Shown here: piece after piece, positions 8,686-15,886 of the stretch
Numbering within the stretch: position 1 is the stretch's first letter
Layout of the letters: the number at the start of each line of letters is the position of its first letter
NCBI GenBank assembly: GCA_015478725.1
Contig: JADMIG010000007.1
Location: 1-64,000 of the forward strand
Reading direction: 5' to 3'
DNA from: Chloroflexota bacterium
GTDB taxonomy: Bacteria > Chloroflexota > Limnocylindria > Limnocylindrales > CSP1-4
Length of the DNA: 64,000 nt
Position numbers and translations under genes: made by a program
Notes under the pieces: model-generated
Databases searched by the model: none
What the model was told of the DNA's origin: nothing
What the model saw: only the letters and a program-made list of their open reading frames with translations

Positions 8686-9106
8686 TGGCCACGCCGGGAC
8701 GACGAGACTCGGCGCGACGACCAGGCTCGGCGGGGCAACCAGGCTCGGCTGGCGCTTCGTCCACCGTGCTGCCGGCGGCGCGCGCTGCGGCCACGCTGCC
8801 GATCAGCGTGCCGATTCGGCCATATTCACACCCGGCGAGCGTACGGACGGCCGATCGGGTGGCGACCAGGGACCGTTGCAGACGGAGGCGGCCAAACGCA
8901 CGCGGACGCATCGCGATACGTGCGCGAATGGCCGGTCCGATGGATGCGACGATCCCGACACGCGCCGGACCTGCGCGAGCAGCCGACCGAACGCCCGTGG
9001 GGCGAACATCTGGCCGGATACTCATCGGCCCCGGCGTCGCGCCGAGCGTCGCGCTGAGGCCCGCTCGCGGTTCCGCGGTCGGACCTGCGTGGGCGTCGGC
9101 TCGAGT
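8686..9106. other. Non-coding stretch with degenerate repeats
   Basis: No supported gene in 421 bp. Positions 8701-8750 hold three imperfect copies of an approximately 17-bp unit ending in CTCGG (GACGAGACTCGG, GACGACCAGGCTCGG, GCAACCAGGCTCGG). The rest is GC-rich with overlapping spurious frames. Confidence 0.5.
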
Positions 9107-9520
9107 TCAGCGAGCGCGCAGTCGTCCGATGCGGCGCACCGGGGCGTAGCGGAACCAGGCCCGCGCGACCAGCCGGTCGAGCGCGACCGGGCCGTAGCGG
9201 CGCGAATCGATGGAGGCGTCGTCCGCATCGCCAAGGAGCCACGCCTCGTCCGGCGAGAGGCGGATCGTCACGAGCCGCTCGTCACCCGTGTCCGGATCCG
9301 TGACGGGCACGTCCGCCACGACCTCCCCCGGACCCGCCGCGACCCGCTTGAGGGCGAGAAGCTCGGTCCCGGGCTCGCGGACGACGACGATCGAGCCGTG
9401 CCGGGGCCAGCGGCGGACGGTCGGGTCCGTGAGGAGCCAGTCCCCGGGCTCGATCCCCGGACGCATGCTGCCCTCGACGACGGCGACCCGCCACGGCCCA
9501 CGAAGTCGGGCCGGGATCAT
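9107..9520 (-). CDS. sodX: Nickel superoxide dismutase maturation protease (S26 family)
   Basis: A 137-residue S26 serine protease without a membrane anchor. The catalytic Ser18 lies in VVEGSMRPGIEPGD and the general-base Lys58 in LLALKRVAAGPGE; the conserved box GDADDASIDSRRYGPV matches the GDN...DSRxxG motif of signal peptidases. Type I signal peptidases normally carry a membrane helix; short soluble versions next to sodN are the known SodX/CbiX-type proteases that cut the SodN leader to expose the nickel-binding His. It lies 77 bp downstream of sodN on the same strand, which strongly supports the role. Confidence 0.87.
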   Translation of the reverse strand: MIPARLRGPWRVAVVEGSMRPGIEPGDWLLTDPTVRRWPRHGSIVVVREPGTELLALKRVAAGPGEVVADVPVTDPDTGDERLVTIRLSPDEAWLLGDADDASIDSRRYGPVALDRLVARAWFRYAPVRRIGRLRAR

Positions 9521-9597
9521 CGGCGGTCGCGGGTCCGGTGCCGCCGGCGTGAGGCGCCGGCCGGAGTCGACCGGAACCGCCCGCTCCGGCTCCGTGG

Positions 9598-10017
9598 CTA
9601 CTTCTTCGTCGACCAGAAGATGTCGGCGAACTCCTTGACCGCCGCCTCGAGCTGGGCCGCGGCATCGGCGTCGATACCCTGCTTGTTCTTGCCGGCGAGC
9701 TTGAGGATGTTCCAGACCTTCGTGTGGAGCTCGGGATTCGCGGCGAGGTGCTCCGGCTTGAAGTAGTCGGACCAGATCACCTGGACCTCATGCTTCACGA
9801 GCTCGGCGTGCTGCTCCTTGACCTGGACGCAGCGGATGAACGTGTTCCGATCGGCGACGGCCGTGGAGCCGGGGTCGATCTTGCCGATGAGCTCGACCAT
9901 CCTGGCGACCGTCCGGGCGGCGAGCTGCGCCTGGGCCGGGTCGTAGATGCCGCACGGGATGTCGCAATGGGCCCGGACCGTGGTCGACGGGGCGAGCAGG
10001 TGGGTAAAACGGGACAT
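9598..10017 (-). CDS. sodN: Nickel-containing superoxide dismutase
   Basis: A 139-residue precursor. Residues 1-16 are the leader to be removed; the mature protein begins HCDIPCGIYDPAQ, the nickel hook in which the new N-terminal His, Cys2 and Cys6 bind Ni and Tyr9 gates access. The remainder is the four-helix bundle (ARTVARMVELIGKI; NTFIRCVQVKEQHAE). It disproportionates superoxide in the cytoplasm. The ATG at 10017 follows GGAGGAG by 4-5 nt; an upstream frame extension to 10113 is Arg-rich and rejected. Nickel-dependent control by a Nur-type Fur protein is known in Streptomyces; no Nur gene is in the window. Confidence 0.95.
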   Translation of the reverse strand: MSRFTHLLAPSTTVRAHCDIPCGIYDPAQAQLAARTVARMVELIGKIDPGSTAVADRNTFIRCVQVKEQHAELVKHEVQVIWSDYFKPEHLAANPELHTKVWNILKLAGKNKQGIDADAAAQLEAAVKEFADIFWSTKK

Positions 10018-10084
10018 GGATCTCCTCCGGGTGCGGACGCATCTCCGGCGTCGCCGGGTCTGGCGGCTGCGCGGTGTCGGCTCC

Positions 10085-10113
10085 ATGGTCGGAGTGGCCC
10101 GCGAAGCTGTCAA
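10085..10113 (-). promoter_or_regulatory. Probable sodN promoter
   Basis: On the minus strand TTGACA (10113-10108), 17 nt, then GACCAT (10090-10085). The leader to the sodN ATG would be about 60 nt. GTCAAA (10109-10114) and TTTGAC (10134-10139) form an inverted repeat with a 19-bp spacer covering the -35 box, a possible metal-regulator site. Confidence 0.45.
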
Positions 10114-10226
10114 ACGCGGTCAGCCCGAGGCCATTTGACGGACGGCGCCCGACTGGGGCATCCTCGGAACGGCGACGCGTGCCCCGACGCCCGGAGTCTC
10201 AGCCCACCCGAACCCGGGAGCGAAGG

Positions 10227-12320
10227 ATGTTCCTGCACCGCCTCCGCGCCGCCCGGACGGCCGTCATCGTCATGGCCGTCGTCCTCTTCGCGACGCCCGC
10301 GATCCCGACACCCGTCGCGGCGGACGTTCCGCTCGCCCCGCTCACGGTGGACCAGGTGACGCATCGGCTCTCGAAAGACGTCTTCGGGTACCTGCCGTAC
10401 TGGGAGCTCGACGGCGGGACGGACGCGAATCTCCGCTATGACCTCCTCTCGACGATCGCGTTCTTCGGCGTGAACGCCAACTCCGACGGCACGCTCAACA
10501 CGGGTCTTCCCGGTTACACGGCATACCTGAGCGCGAATGCCACGACGATCATCCAGCACGCCCACGCGATGGGTGTCCGCACCGTCATAACGTTCCAGTC
10601 GTTCGGGACCTCGAAGAACGCCGCCTTCTTCACGAACCCGACGGCCCAGGCGACCGCGATCCAGCAGCTCGTCGCGCTCATGCAGGCGCGCGGAGCGGAC
10701 GGCGCGAACGTCGATGTCGAGGAGATCAGCGGGACGTACTTCCCGGCCTACGCATCGTTCGTCGGCGCGCTCCGGCAGGCGGCCATCGCCGTCAACCCGA
10801 ACGCCCAGGTGACCGTCGCCACGAACGCGGCGACCTCGGGGGCGCGGATGGCCGCCGCGGCGGTCGGGGCGGGCGCCGACCGAGCCTTCCTCATGGGCTA
10901 CAACTACCGGACGGGTGGTTCGAGCCCCGCCGGTTCGATCGACCCGCTCGTTCGTGCCGGGGGAGGGTTGAGCCTCACGACGACACTCGACACCTACGCG
11001 AGCTACGGGGTGCCGATGGATCACGTCATCCTCGGCCTGCCGTTCTATGGCATTACCTGGCCGACCATCTCGGCCGACCTTCGGGCCCCGGCGCAACCCG
11101 CTTCGACCTTCTACGCATCGCTCTTCCTGCCCAGCTCCCTCCCCGGCTCGGCTGCCGGGGCGACGATGGACTACGACCCGGTGGAGCAGTCCGCCCGCCT
11201 GACGATCTTCGATCCGGTGGCGCAGACGTGGTACCAGACCTACTACGACGATCCGATGGCGCTCACGGTCAAGCTCGCCCTCGTCAACCAGCGCGGCCTC
11301 GCCGGCGCCGGGTTCTGGGCGCTCGGGTACGAGCAGGGCCAGCCGGGTTACTGGGACTCCGTGACGAACGCCTTCGGCGCCTCGAAGCTCAGCGCGGTCG
11401 TCATCACGCCCGGTGCGACGAAGGGCCTCGACGTCACGGTGAGCCCGGTCTGGCAGGACGTCGGTTCGCCGACGACCTCCATCCGACTGTCGAACGACGG
11501 TGTGAACTGGTCGGCGTGGCTGCCGATCTCGGCGAGCGTGCCCTGGCAGCTCGCGGCCGGCCTGCCGGACGGTCCCCGAACCGTGTCCGTCCAGATCTTG
11601 AACGCGATCGGCGGGATGTCGTCTGTCGTGAGCGGTGAGGTCATCGTGGACACCGTGGCGCCCGTCGCGACAGCGCCGACGGTGGCGGCCGCCGTCGGTA
11701 CGACTGCGGGCACGGCCGGCGACACCGCGGCGGTGGTGAGCTGGTCCGCCGCCGATGCCGGCAGCGGCGTCGCGAGCTATCTCCTCGAGATGAGCCAGGA
11801 CGGCGCGCCGTTCACGCCGGTGACCCTGCCGACGGCTGCGGCGACGAGCGTCGCGACCCATCTCGTGCCCGGGCACCTCTATCAGTGGCGGGTCACCCCC
11901 ACGGACGCCGCCGGCAACGTCGGCGCCACCGTCACGGGCCTCCCGATCCGGCCGCAGGTCTACCAGGAGATCTCGGGGGCGATCCGCTACACGCCGTCAT
12001 GGCAGCGGTACGCGTCGAGCCCGGCGCTCGGCGGGGCCGCCACGTGGAGCGCGGTCACCACCGCGACCGCGACGTTCACGTTCAGCGGCAGCTCCGTCGC
12101 GCTCATCGCGCCGCTCGGCCCGATCCGCGGCGTGGCCAAGATCATCATCGACGGGGTCCCGGTGACGAGCGTCAACCTCTACTCGACGTCCGGTCATTCG
12201 CGGCAGGTCGCCTGGGTCCGATCGTGGCCGACCTACGGTCCGCATACGATCGCCCTGCGGGTGCTCGGGACGGCCCGCCACCCCCGGATCGACATCGACG
12301 CCTTCATCGTCCTCCGCTAG
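10227..12320 (+). CDS. Secreted GH18 (chitinase/YaaH-like) protein with beta-sandwich C-terminus
   Basis: A 697-residue exported protein. Residues 1-32 are a signal peptide ending in VAA. Residues of about 50-345 are a GH18 barrel (DVFGYLPYWELDG start; active-site strand RGADGANVDVEEISG in place of DGxDxDxE, keeping the catalytic Glu; LGLPFYGITWPT). The rest comprises a region with Ig/FnIII-like repeats (SIRLSNDGVNWSAWLPI; SYLLEMSQDG...YQWRVTPTDAAGN) and a final beta-sandwich (ATFTFSGSSVALIAPLGP), probably for binding glycans. GH18 enzymes cut beta-1,4-GlcNAc polymers; wall or chitin turnover is plausible. Start ATG has GGGAG just upstream. Confidence 0.85.
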   Translation: MFLHRLRAARTAVIVMAVVLFATPAIPTPVAADVPLAPLTVDQVTHRLSKDVFGYLPYWELDGGTDANLRYDLLSTIAFFGVNANSDGTLNTGLPGYTAYLSANATTIIQHAHAMGVRTVITFQSFGTSKNAAFFTNPTAQATAIQQLVALMQARGADGANVDVEEISGTYFPAYASFVGALRQAAIAVNPNAQVTVATNAATSGARMAAAAVGAGADRAFLMGYNYRTGGSSPAGSIDPLVRAGGGLSLTTTLDTYASYGVPMDHVILGLPFYGITWPTISADLRAPAQPASTFYASLFLPSSLPGSAAGATMDYDPVEQSARLTIFDPVAQTWYQTYYDDPMALTVKLALVNQRGLAGAGFWALGYEQGQPGYWDSVTNAFGASKLSAVVITPGATKGLDVTVSPVWQDVGSPTTSIRLSNDGVNWSAWLPISASVPWQLAAGLPDGPRTVSVQILNAIGGMSSVVSGEVIVDTVAPVATAPTVAAAVGTTAGTAGDTAAVVSWSAADAGSGVASYLLEMSQDGAPFTPVTLPTAAATSVATHLVPGHLYQWRVTPTDAAGNVGATVTGLPIRPQVYQEISGAIRYTPSWQRYASSPALGGAATWSAVTTATATFTFSGSSVALIAPLGPIRGVAKIIIDGVPVTSVNLYSTSGHSRQVAWVRSWPTYGPHTIALRVLGTARHPRIDIDAFIVLR

Positions 12321-12322
12321 CG

Positions 12323-12766
12323 ATGCGCGACCACGGAGACGGGTCGGTGCCACACCACCACCATCCGGCGCGACTGCAGACGGAGGAGGCGGTCCTCGAC
12401 ATCGGGGGCGACATCGGTGCGCTCATCCTCTACACGGACCCCGAGGATCGGGGCCGCGAGATCGAGGTGAGCCCCATCGCTGCCGACGGCGAGGTCGCCG
12501 GTCCGCGGACGCACACGGCCATCCATGAGCGTCTGGTTGGTGCGCGCACGGTGTTCGCCGGGCTCTACCCGCAGCTGCGGGCCGGGACGTACCGGCTCTG
12601 GGCGGACCGAGCCGGAGCCGTGGACACCGTGACGATCGTCGGCGGGCAGGTGAGCGAGGTCGACTGGCGGACGGGTTCGGAAACGGCGCAGACGGCGGGG
12701 ACGGCGGAGCCCGACGCCGAGGCGCCGGGCTCCGAAGTTCGAGCGATCGAGCGGGGCGGAGCCTAG
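12323..12766 (+). CDS. Conserved hypothetical small beta-rich protein
   Basis: A 147-residue protein I cannot assign. It begins with a His-rich patch (PHHHHPARL), then shows a pattern of short beta strands (VLDIGGDIGALILYTD; REIEVSPI; TVFAGLYPQLRAGTYRLW; VDTVTIVGGQVSEVDW) that suggests a carboxypeptidase-regulatory or Ig-like fold. Similar proteins occur in actinobacteria without known function. The ATG lies 2 nt after the GH18 stop, so translation is probably coupled. Its stop shares the palindrome CTAG with the convergent DUF4331 gene. Confidence 0.65.
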   Translation: MRDHGDGSVPHHHHPARLQTEEAVLDIGGDIGALILYTDPEDRGREIEVSPIAADGEVAGPRTHTAIHERLVGARTVFAGLYPQLRAGTYRLWADRAGAVDTVTIVGGQVSEVDWRTGSETAQTAGTAEPDAEAPGSEVRAIERGGA

Positions 12767-14121
12767 CTCGACGGCGTGTCGTACCCGTCGAGGGGTACGC
12801 CGAGGTACGGGAACTCGCTCGTGTAGCGATCGCTCCCCGGGACGGTCCCATCCTTGAGGAGCGCGGCCGCTCCATCCGGAGTGAACGACGGATCCACGAG
12901 CGGGATGGTCGCCCCGGCGACGGCGCGGAGCTCGATGGCCACCGTGTCGTCGAAGACGCGCCGGCCGTTCGGGAACCCGGCCGCGTCGCCGGCGATGAGC
13001 CCGATTGGGTTCGGGCTCGTGGATGGCGGGATCGCGAGGTTGAGGCGAAGCATGTCCGCCTGGGTGGACCGGGTGTAGTTCTGGAAGCCGGGGACGACGC
13101 CCGACGGGATCCCCGTGAGGAGGATCGCCTCGAGGTCGGCGCGCGGCTTCGTGTAGGCGGCAAGCTTCGGGAAGACGCCCGGATAGAGGACCGGCAGGAG
13201 CCCGGCCAGCTCCGGATGCGCGACGTACCCGGAGAACTCGCTGTCGCCCGAGGGCTGGAGGGAGTTCCAGCGGTCCTTGTGGGCCATCGGGACGATGACC
13301 TCATTGAAGAGTGGGTTGCCGAGGCGGGAGACCTGGACCCATGGGCCGCTCTCCGTCTGGGTGTCACGGTCGCGGATCTGGGCCTTGCGGCGACTCGCGC
13401 TCGTCCAGACCCCGATGACGGACCGCGTGTTCGCCACGTTGGTCGGGTTCATCCCGTCCCGTGTCAGCTGGGACTTCGGGACCTGGATGGCGATCGAATG
13501 GACGTTCGCGGCCTTCGTCGCGTCGACCCCGGGGGCGGCCATCGTGGGGATGAGGTGGAGGTTCTGGAAGGGTCGGAGGTCGCCGAGGTCGAAGATCGAC
13601 CCGAGGTCCACGAAGAAGCCATCCCGGCGCTGGCCGGCGAAGACCTTGATGCCGCCCGGCAGGGTGTGGACGGCCGCCGCGGCGAGGGAGGCGTAGTCGG
13701 GCGTCGACCGCGGCCCGATGTTGACCGGCGGGCACGCGAGATGCTGCCCGAGGACGGTCGCCTTGCCATTGACGATCCGGACGACCGAGTAGAACTGGCG
13801 CCGGTTCCAGTTAGGGCTGTCCAGGCTGTCGATCGGTCCGGTGTTGTAGAGGAACGTGTTCGTGTTCGGGAGCGAGGTGGCGAACCGGAAGCGATAGACG
13901 ATCTCCGCCTCGGTGTCCGCGTCGTTGTCGATCTTGATCTCATAGAGGACGTCGTCGCCGAACTCGTAGAAGTTCGGACCGCCGGCCGGGCCCTCGAAGG
14001 GGATGTAGTTGGCGATGATGGTCACGGTGTCCGGGGCGTCCGGGCTGACGAACGCGTAGAGGTCCGTGCTGTCGGCGACCGGATCCTTCGAGATCGCCGG
14101 CGCTTCGCGATGGGACGACAT
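12763..14121 (-). CDS. DUF4331 family protein
   Basis: A 452-residue protein of the DUF4331 family, recognised by its opening SSHREAPAISKDPVADSTD and by DLYAFVSPDAPDTVTIIANY, followed by long beta-rich stretches. The function is unknown; the family often appears beside exported proteins and in predicted surface modules. No signal peptide is present, whereas the small protein encoded just upstream carries a Tat signal, so the two may be exported or assembled together. The ATG at 14121 starts 4 nt after the stop of that partner. The convergent neighbour shares its CTAG stop, giving a 4-bp tail-to-tail overlap. Confidence 0.85.
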   Translation of the reverse strand: MSSHREAPAISKDPVADSTDLYAFVSPDAPDTVTIIANYIPFEGPAGGPNFYEFGDDVLYEIKIDNDADTEAEIVYRFRFATSLPNTNTFLYNTGPIDSLDSPNWNRRQFYSVVRIVNGKATVLGQHLACPPVNIGPRSTPDYASLAAAAVHTLPGGIKVFAGQRRDGFFVDLGSIFDLGDLRPFQNLHLIPTMAAPGVDATKAANVHSIAIQVPKSQLTRDGMNPTNVANTRSVIGVWTSASRRKAQIRDRDTQTESGPWVQVSRLGNPLFNEVIVPMAHKDRWNSLQPSGDSEFSGYVAHPELAGLLPVLYPGVFPKLAAYTKPRADLEAILLTGIPSGVVPGFQNYTRSTQADMLRLNLAIPPSTSPNPIGLIAGDAAGFPNGRRVFDDTVAIELRAVAGATIPLVDPSFTPDGAAALLKDGTVPGSDRYTSEFPYLGVPLDGYDTPSS

Positions 14122-14125
14122 GGGG

Positions 14126-14440
14126 TCAGGCCTCCGATCCGGCGGTTCGGGCGCCGGCAAGGAGTCGGGAGACGAGCGCGCGGTCGCGGTAGACGACCTC
14201 GCGCGTGCCGACGTAGATGACGACCTCGCCCGTGGAGGCGTTCCGGACGTGGGCGACGACGTCATCGCCCACGGCGCTGAGGTCTGGCTCGAGGTCGCGG
14301 CGGCTCGGGGTGGCCGGCGCCGACGCGCGGGCGATGCCGCCGAGGGCCGATGCACCGCCGGCCGCGGCGATGCCCGCGGCGGCGGCCACGCCGAGCGAGG
14401 CTGAGGTGAGGAACTTCCGTCTCGTGACGGGATCAGGCAC
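14126..14440 (-). CDS. Small Tat-exported protein paired with DUF4331
   Basis: A 104-residue protein with a twin-arginine signal (TRRKFLTSASLGVAA, cleavage probably near ARASA) and a short mature domain (VAHVRNASTGEVVIYVGTRE, then YRDRALVSRLLAGA). The mature part resembles small domains encoded next to DUF4331 genes; the function is unknown. GTG at 14440 is chosen because AGGAAGGG lies 5 nt upstream; an ATG at 14467 is in frame but precedes that ribosome binding site. Four bases separate it from the DUF4331 start, so the two form an operon. Tat export suggests a folded or cofactor-bearing cargo. Confidence 0.75.
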   Translation of the reverse strand: MPDPVTRRKFLTSASLGVAAAAGIAAAGGASALGGIARASAPATPSRRDLEPDLSAVGDDVVAHVRNASTGEVVIYVGTREVVYRDRALVSRLLAGARTAGSEA

Positions 14441-14571
14441 GGGAACCCTTCCTTTCAGTGGCTGCATGGATGGCGCGGTGACGATCGTCCGGCCGTCCGC
14501 CCTCCCTTCTCCTGCTCGCGGTCCGGGATGATCGCGGGTCGACCTCGTATTCGCAGCGCCGGCCTCCATGG

Positions 14572-14597
14572 ATCGCTCCCAGATTGCTGGGAGCGAT
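14572..14597. promoter_or_regulatory. Perfect 11-bp inverted repeat between divergent genes
   Basis: ATCGCTCCCAG (14572-14582), loop ATTG, CTGGGAGCGAT (14587-14597). It lies midway between the Tat/DUF4331 operon and the cupredoxin gene and could be an operator for both or a leader hairpin of the cupredoxin mRNA. Confidence 0.5.
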
Positions 14598-14692
14598 ATC
14601 CGCCCTCGGGTGTGCCAATCTCGGCGCCGCAGGGATCCGGTCAGCGTCGCGTGCCCACGAGGACGCACTGGTTCCGCGGAGGAGAGGGAACC

Positions 14693-15793
14693 ATGCGGGA
14701 GCACCGATTCCGGCGCGCGGTCGCCGGACCTGCCATCGCCATGCTCGTCGCGGGTATCGGCGCCGCGGGGCCCGTCGCGGCGGCGACGCCGCAGACGTGG
14801 AACCTGGACGCGGGGGCCGGCGACGCGACCGGCGTCTCGGCCGCGAAGTTCTACACGCCGACGCTCACGATCGATGCTGGCGACACCGTCACCTGGAAAG
14901 TTGGCGGGAACGCCCACACGATCGCCTTCCTCGCGCCGGCCCAGGCACTCCCCGGGCCCGAGGATCCGAGCTCCCACGCCCCGGCCGGTGGCACCTCGTA
15001 CGACGGCACCACGTTCACGAACTCCGGGATCGTCGTGCCCGCGCCCGGCCACAACACGTACTCCCTCACGTTCCCGACGAGTGGGTCCTACGCCTACCAC
15101 TGCCTCATCCATCCGGGGATGTCCGGCAGCCTCACCGTCAATCCGGCGGGGACCGCCTATCCGCAGGATCAGGCAGCCGTCACGGCCGCCGCGCAGACCG
15201 CCGAGGCGGCCGACATCGCGACTGGGCACCAGCTCGAGACCACCTTCACGCCCACGTCGACGACCAACGCGGACGGCACGAAGACCTACTCGCTCGCCGC
15301 CGGCGTCGGAGCGAATGGGATCTCCATCCTCCGGTTCATCTCGTCATCGCTCCACGTCCGTGTCGGCGACTCCGTCACCTGGACGAACGTCGACAGCAGC
15401 GGTGAGCCGCACTCGGTCTCGTTCGGGACGGAACCCCACGGTCCCACCGCGAACGCGCCCGCCGGCGGCTCCACCTACGCCGGTGGCTCGGCGTTCGTGA
15501 GCTCCGGCCTGTTCCTCGGCGCACCGATCCCCGGTCCGCACGCGTACACGCTGAAGTTCACCAAGGCGGGTTCGTACAACTACATCTGTGTGCTCCATGA
15601 CGTCGTGGGCATGGTCGGCTCGATCAATGTCGCGGCGACGACCACGGGCAGCAACCAGCCGCCGCCCACCTCGATGGCTCCCGTGGCGCCGACCGGTGGA
15701 GGCGGGTCGCCGTTGCTCCCGCTTCTTGCCGGTGCGGCCTTCGCAGCCTTCGTTCTCGTGAGTCTCAATCGTCGGCGGGTTCGCGCCGACTGA
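14693..15793 (+). CDS. Membrane-anchored double cupredoxin
   Basis: A 366-residue surface protein: signal peptide (1-30), two plastocyanin-like blue-copper domains, a Pro/Thr linker and a C-terminal membrane helix (LLPLLAGAAFAAFVLVSL) followed by basic residues. Copper ligands are visible in both domains: His in NAHTIAF with Cys/His/Met in YHCLIHPGMSG; and His in EPHSVSF with Cys/His/Met in YICVLHDVVGMVG. It probably shuttles electrons at the outer face of the membrane. GGAGGAGAGGG precedes the ATG. A copper partner, the multicopper oxidase at 62091-63302, is far away, so the redox partner is unknown. Confidence 0.85.
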   Translation: MREHRFRRAVAGPAIAMLVAGIGAAGPVAAATPQTWNLDAGAGDATGVSAAKFYTPTLTIDAGDTVTWKVGGNAHTIAFLAPAQALPGPEDPSSHAPAGGTSYDGTTFTNSGIVVPAPGHNTYSLTFPTSGSYAYHCLIHPGMSGSLTVNPAGTAYPQDQAAVTAAAQTAEAADIATGHQLETTFTPTSTTNADGTKTYSLAAGVGANGISILRFISSSLHVRVGDSVTWTNVDSSGEPHSVSFGTEPHGPTANAPAGGSTYAGGSAFVSSGLFLGAPIPGPHAYTLKFTKAGSYNYICVLHDVVGMVGSINVAATTTGSNQPPPTSMAPVAPTGGGGSPLLPLLAGAAFAAFVLVSLNRRRVRAD

Positions 15794-15827
15794 CCTGCGG
15801 GCGGGGGGCGCGCCGCACATTGACCTC

Positions 15828-15857
15828 GACGGCCGGAACGGCGACGTTCCGGCCGTC
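15828..15857 (+). terminator. Hairpin after the cupredoxin gene
   Basis: GACGGCCGGAAC (15828-15839), 6-nt loop, GTTCCGGCCGTC (15846-15857): a perfect 12-bp stem 34 nt past the cupredoxin stop. No U-tract follows. It sits immediately before the LysM gene promoter. Confidence 0.55.
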
Positions 15858-15873
15858 GGCCGTTCCGGCCGGG

Positions 15874-15879
15874 TATCAT
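15874..15879 (+). promoter_or_regulatory. -10 box of the LysM gene (leaderless type)
   Basis: TATCAT ends 7 nt before the ATG at 15887; no Shine-Dalgarno is present. Confidence 0.45.
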
Positions 15880-15886
15880 CGGCAGC

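Noticed and set aside
9107-9520. LexA repressor or ordinary signal peptidase I
   Set aside because: No DNA-binding domain and no membrane helix; neighbouring sodN makes the maturation protease the better call.
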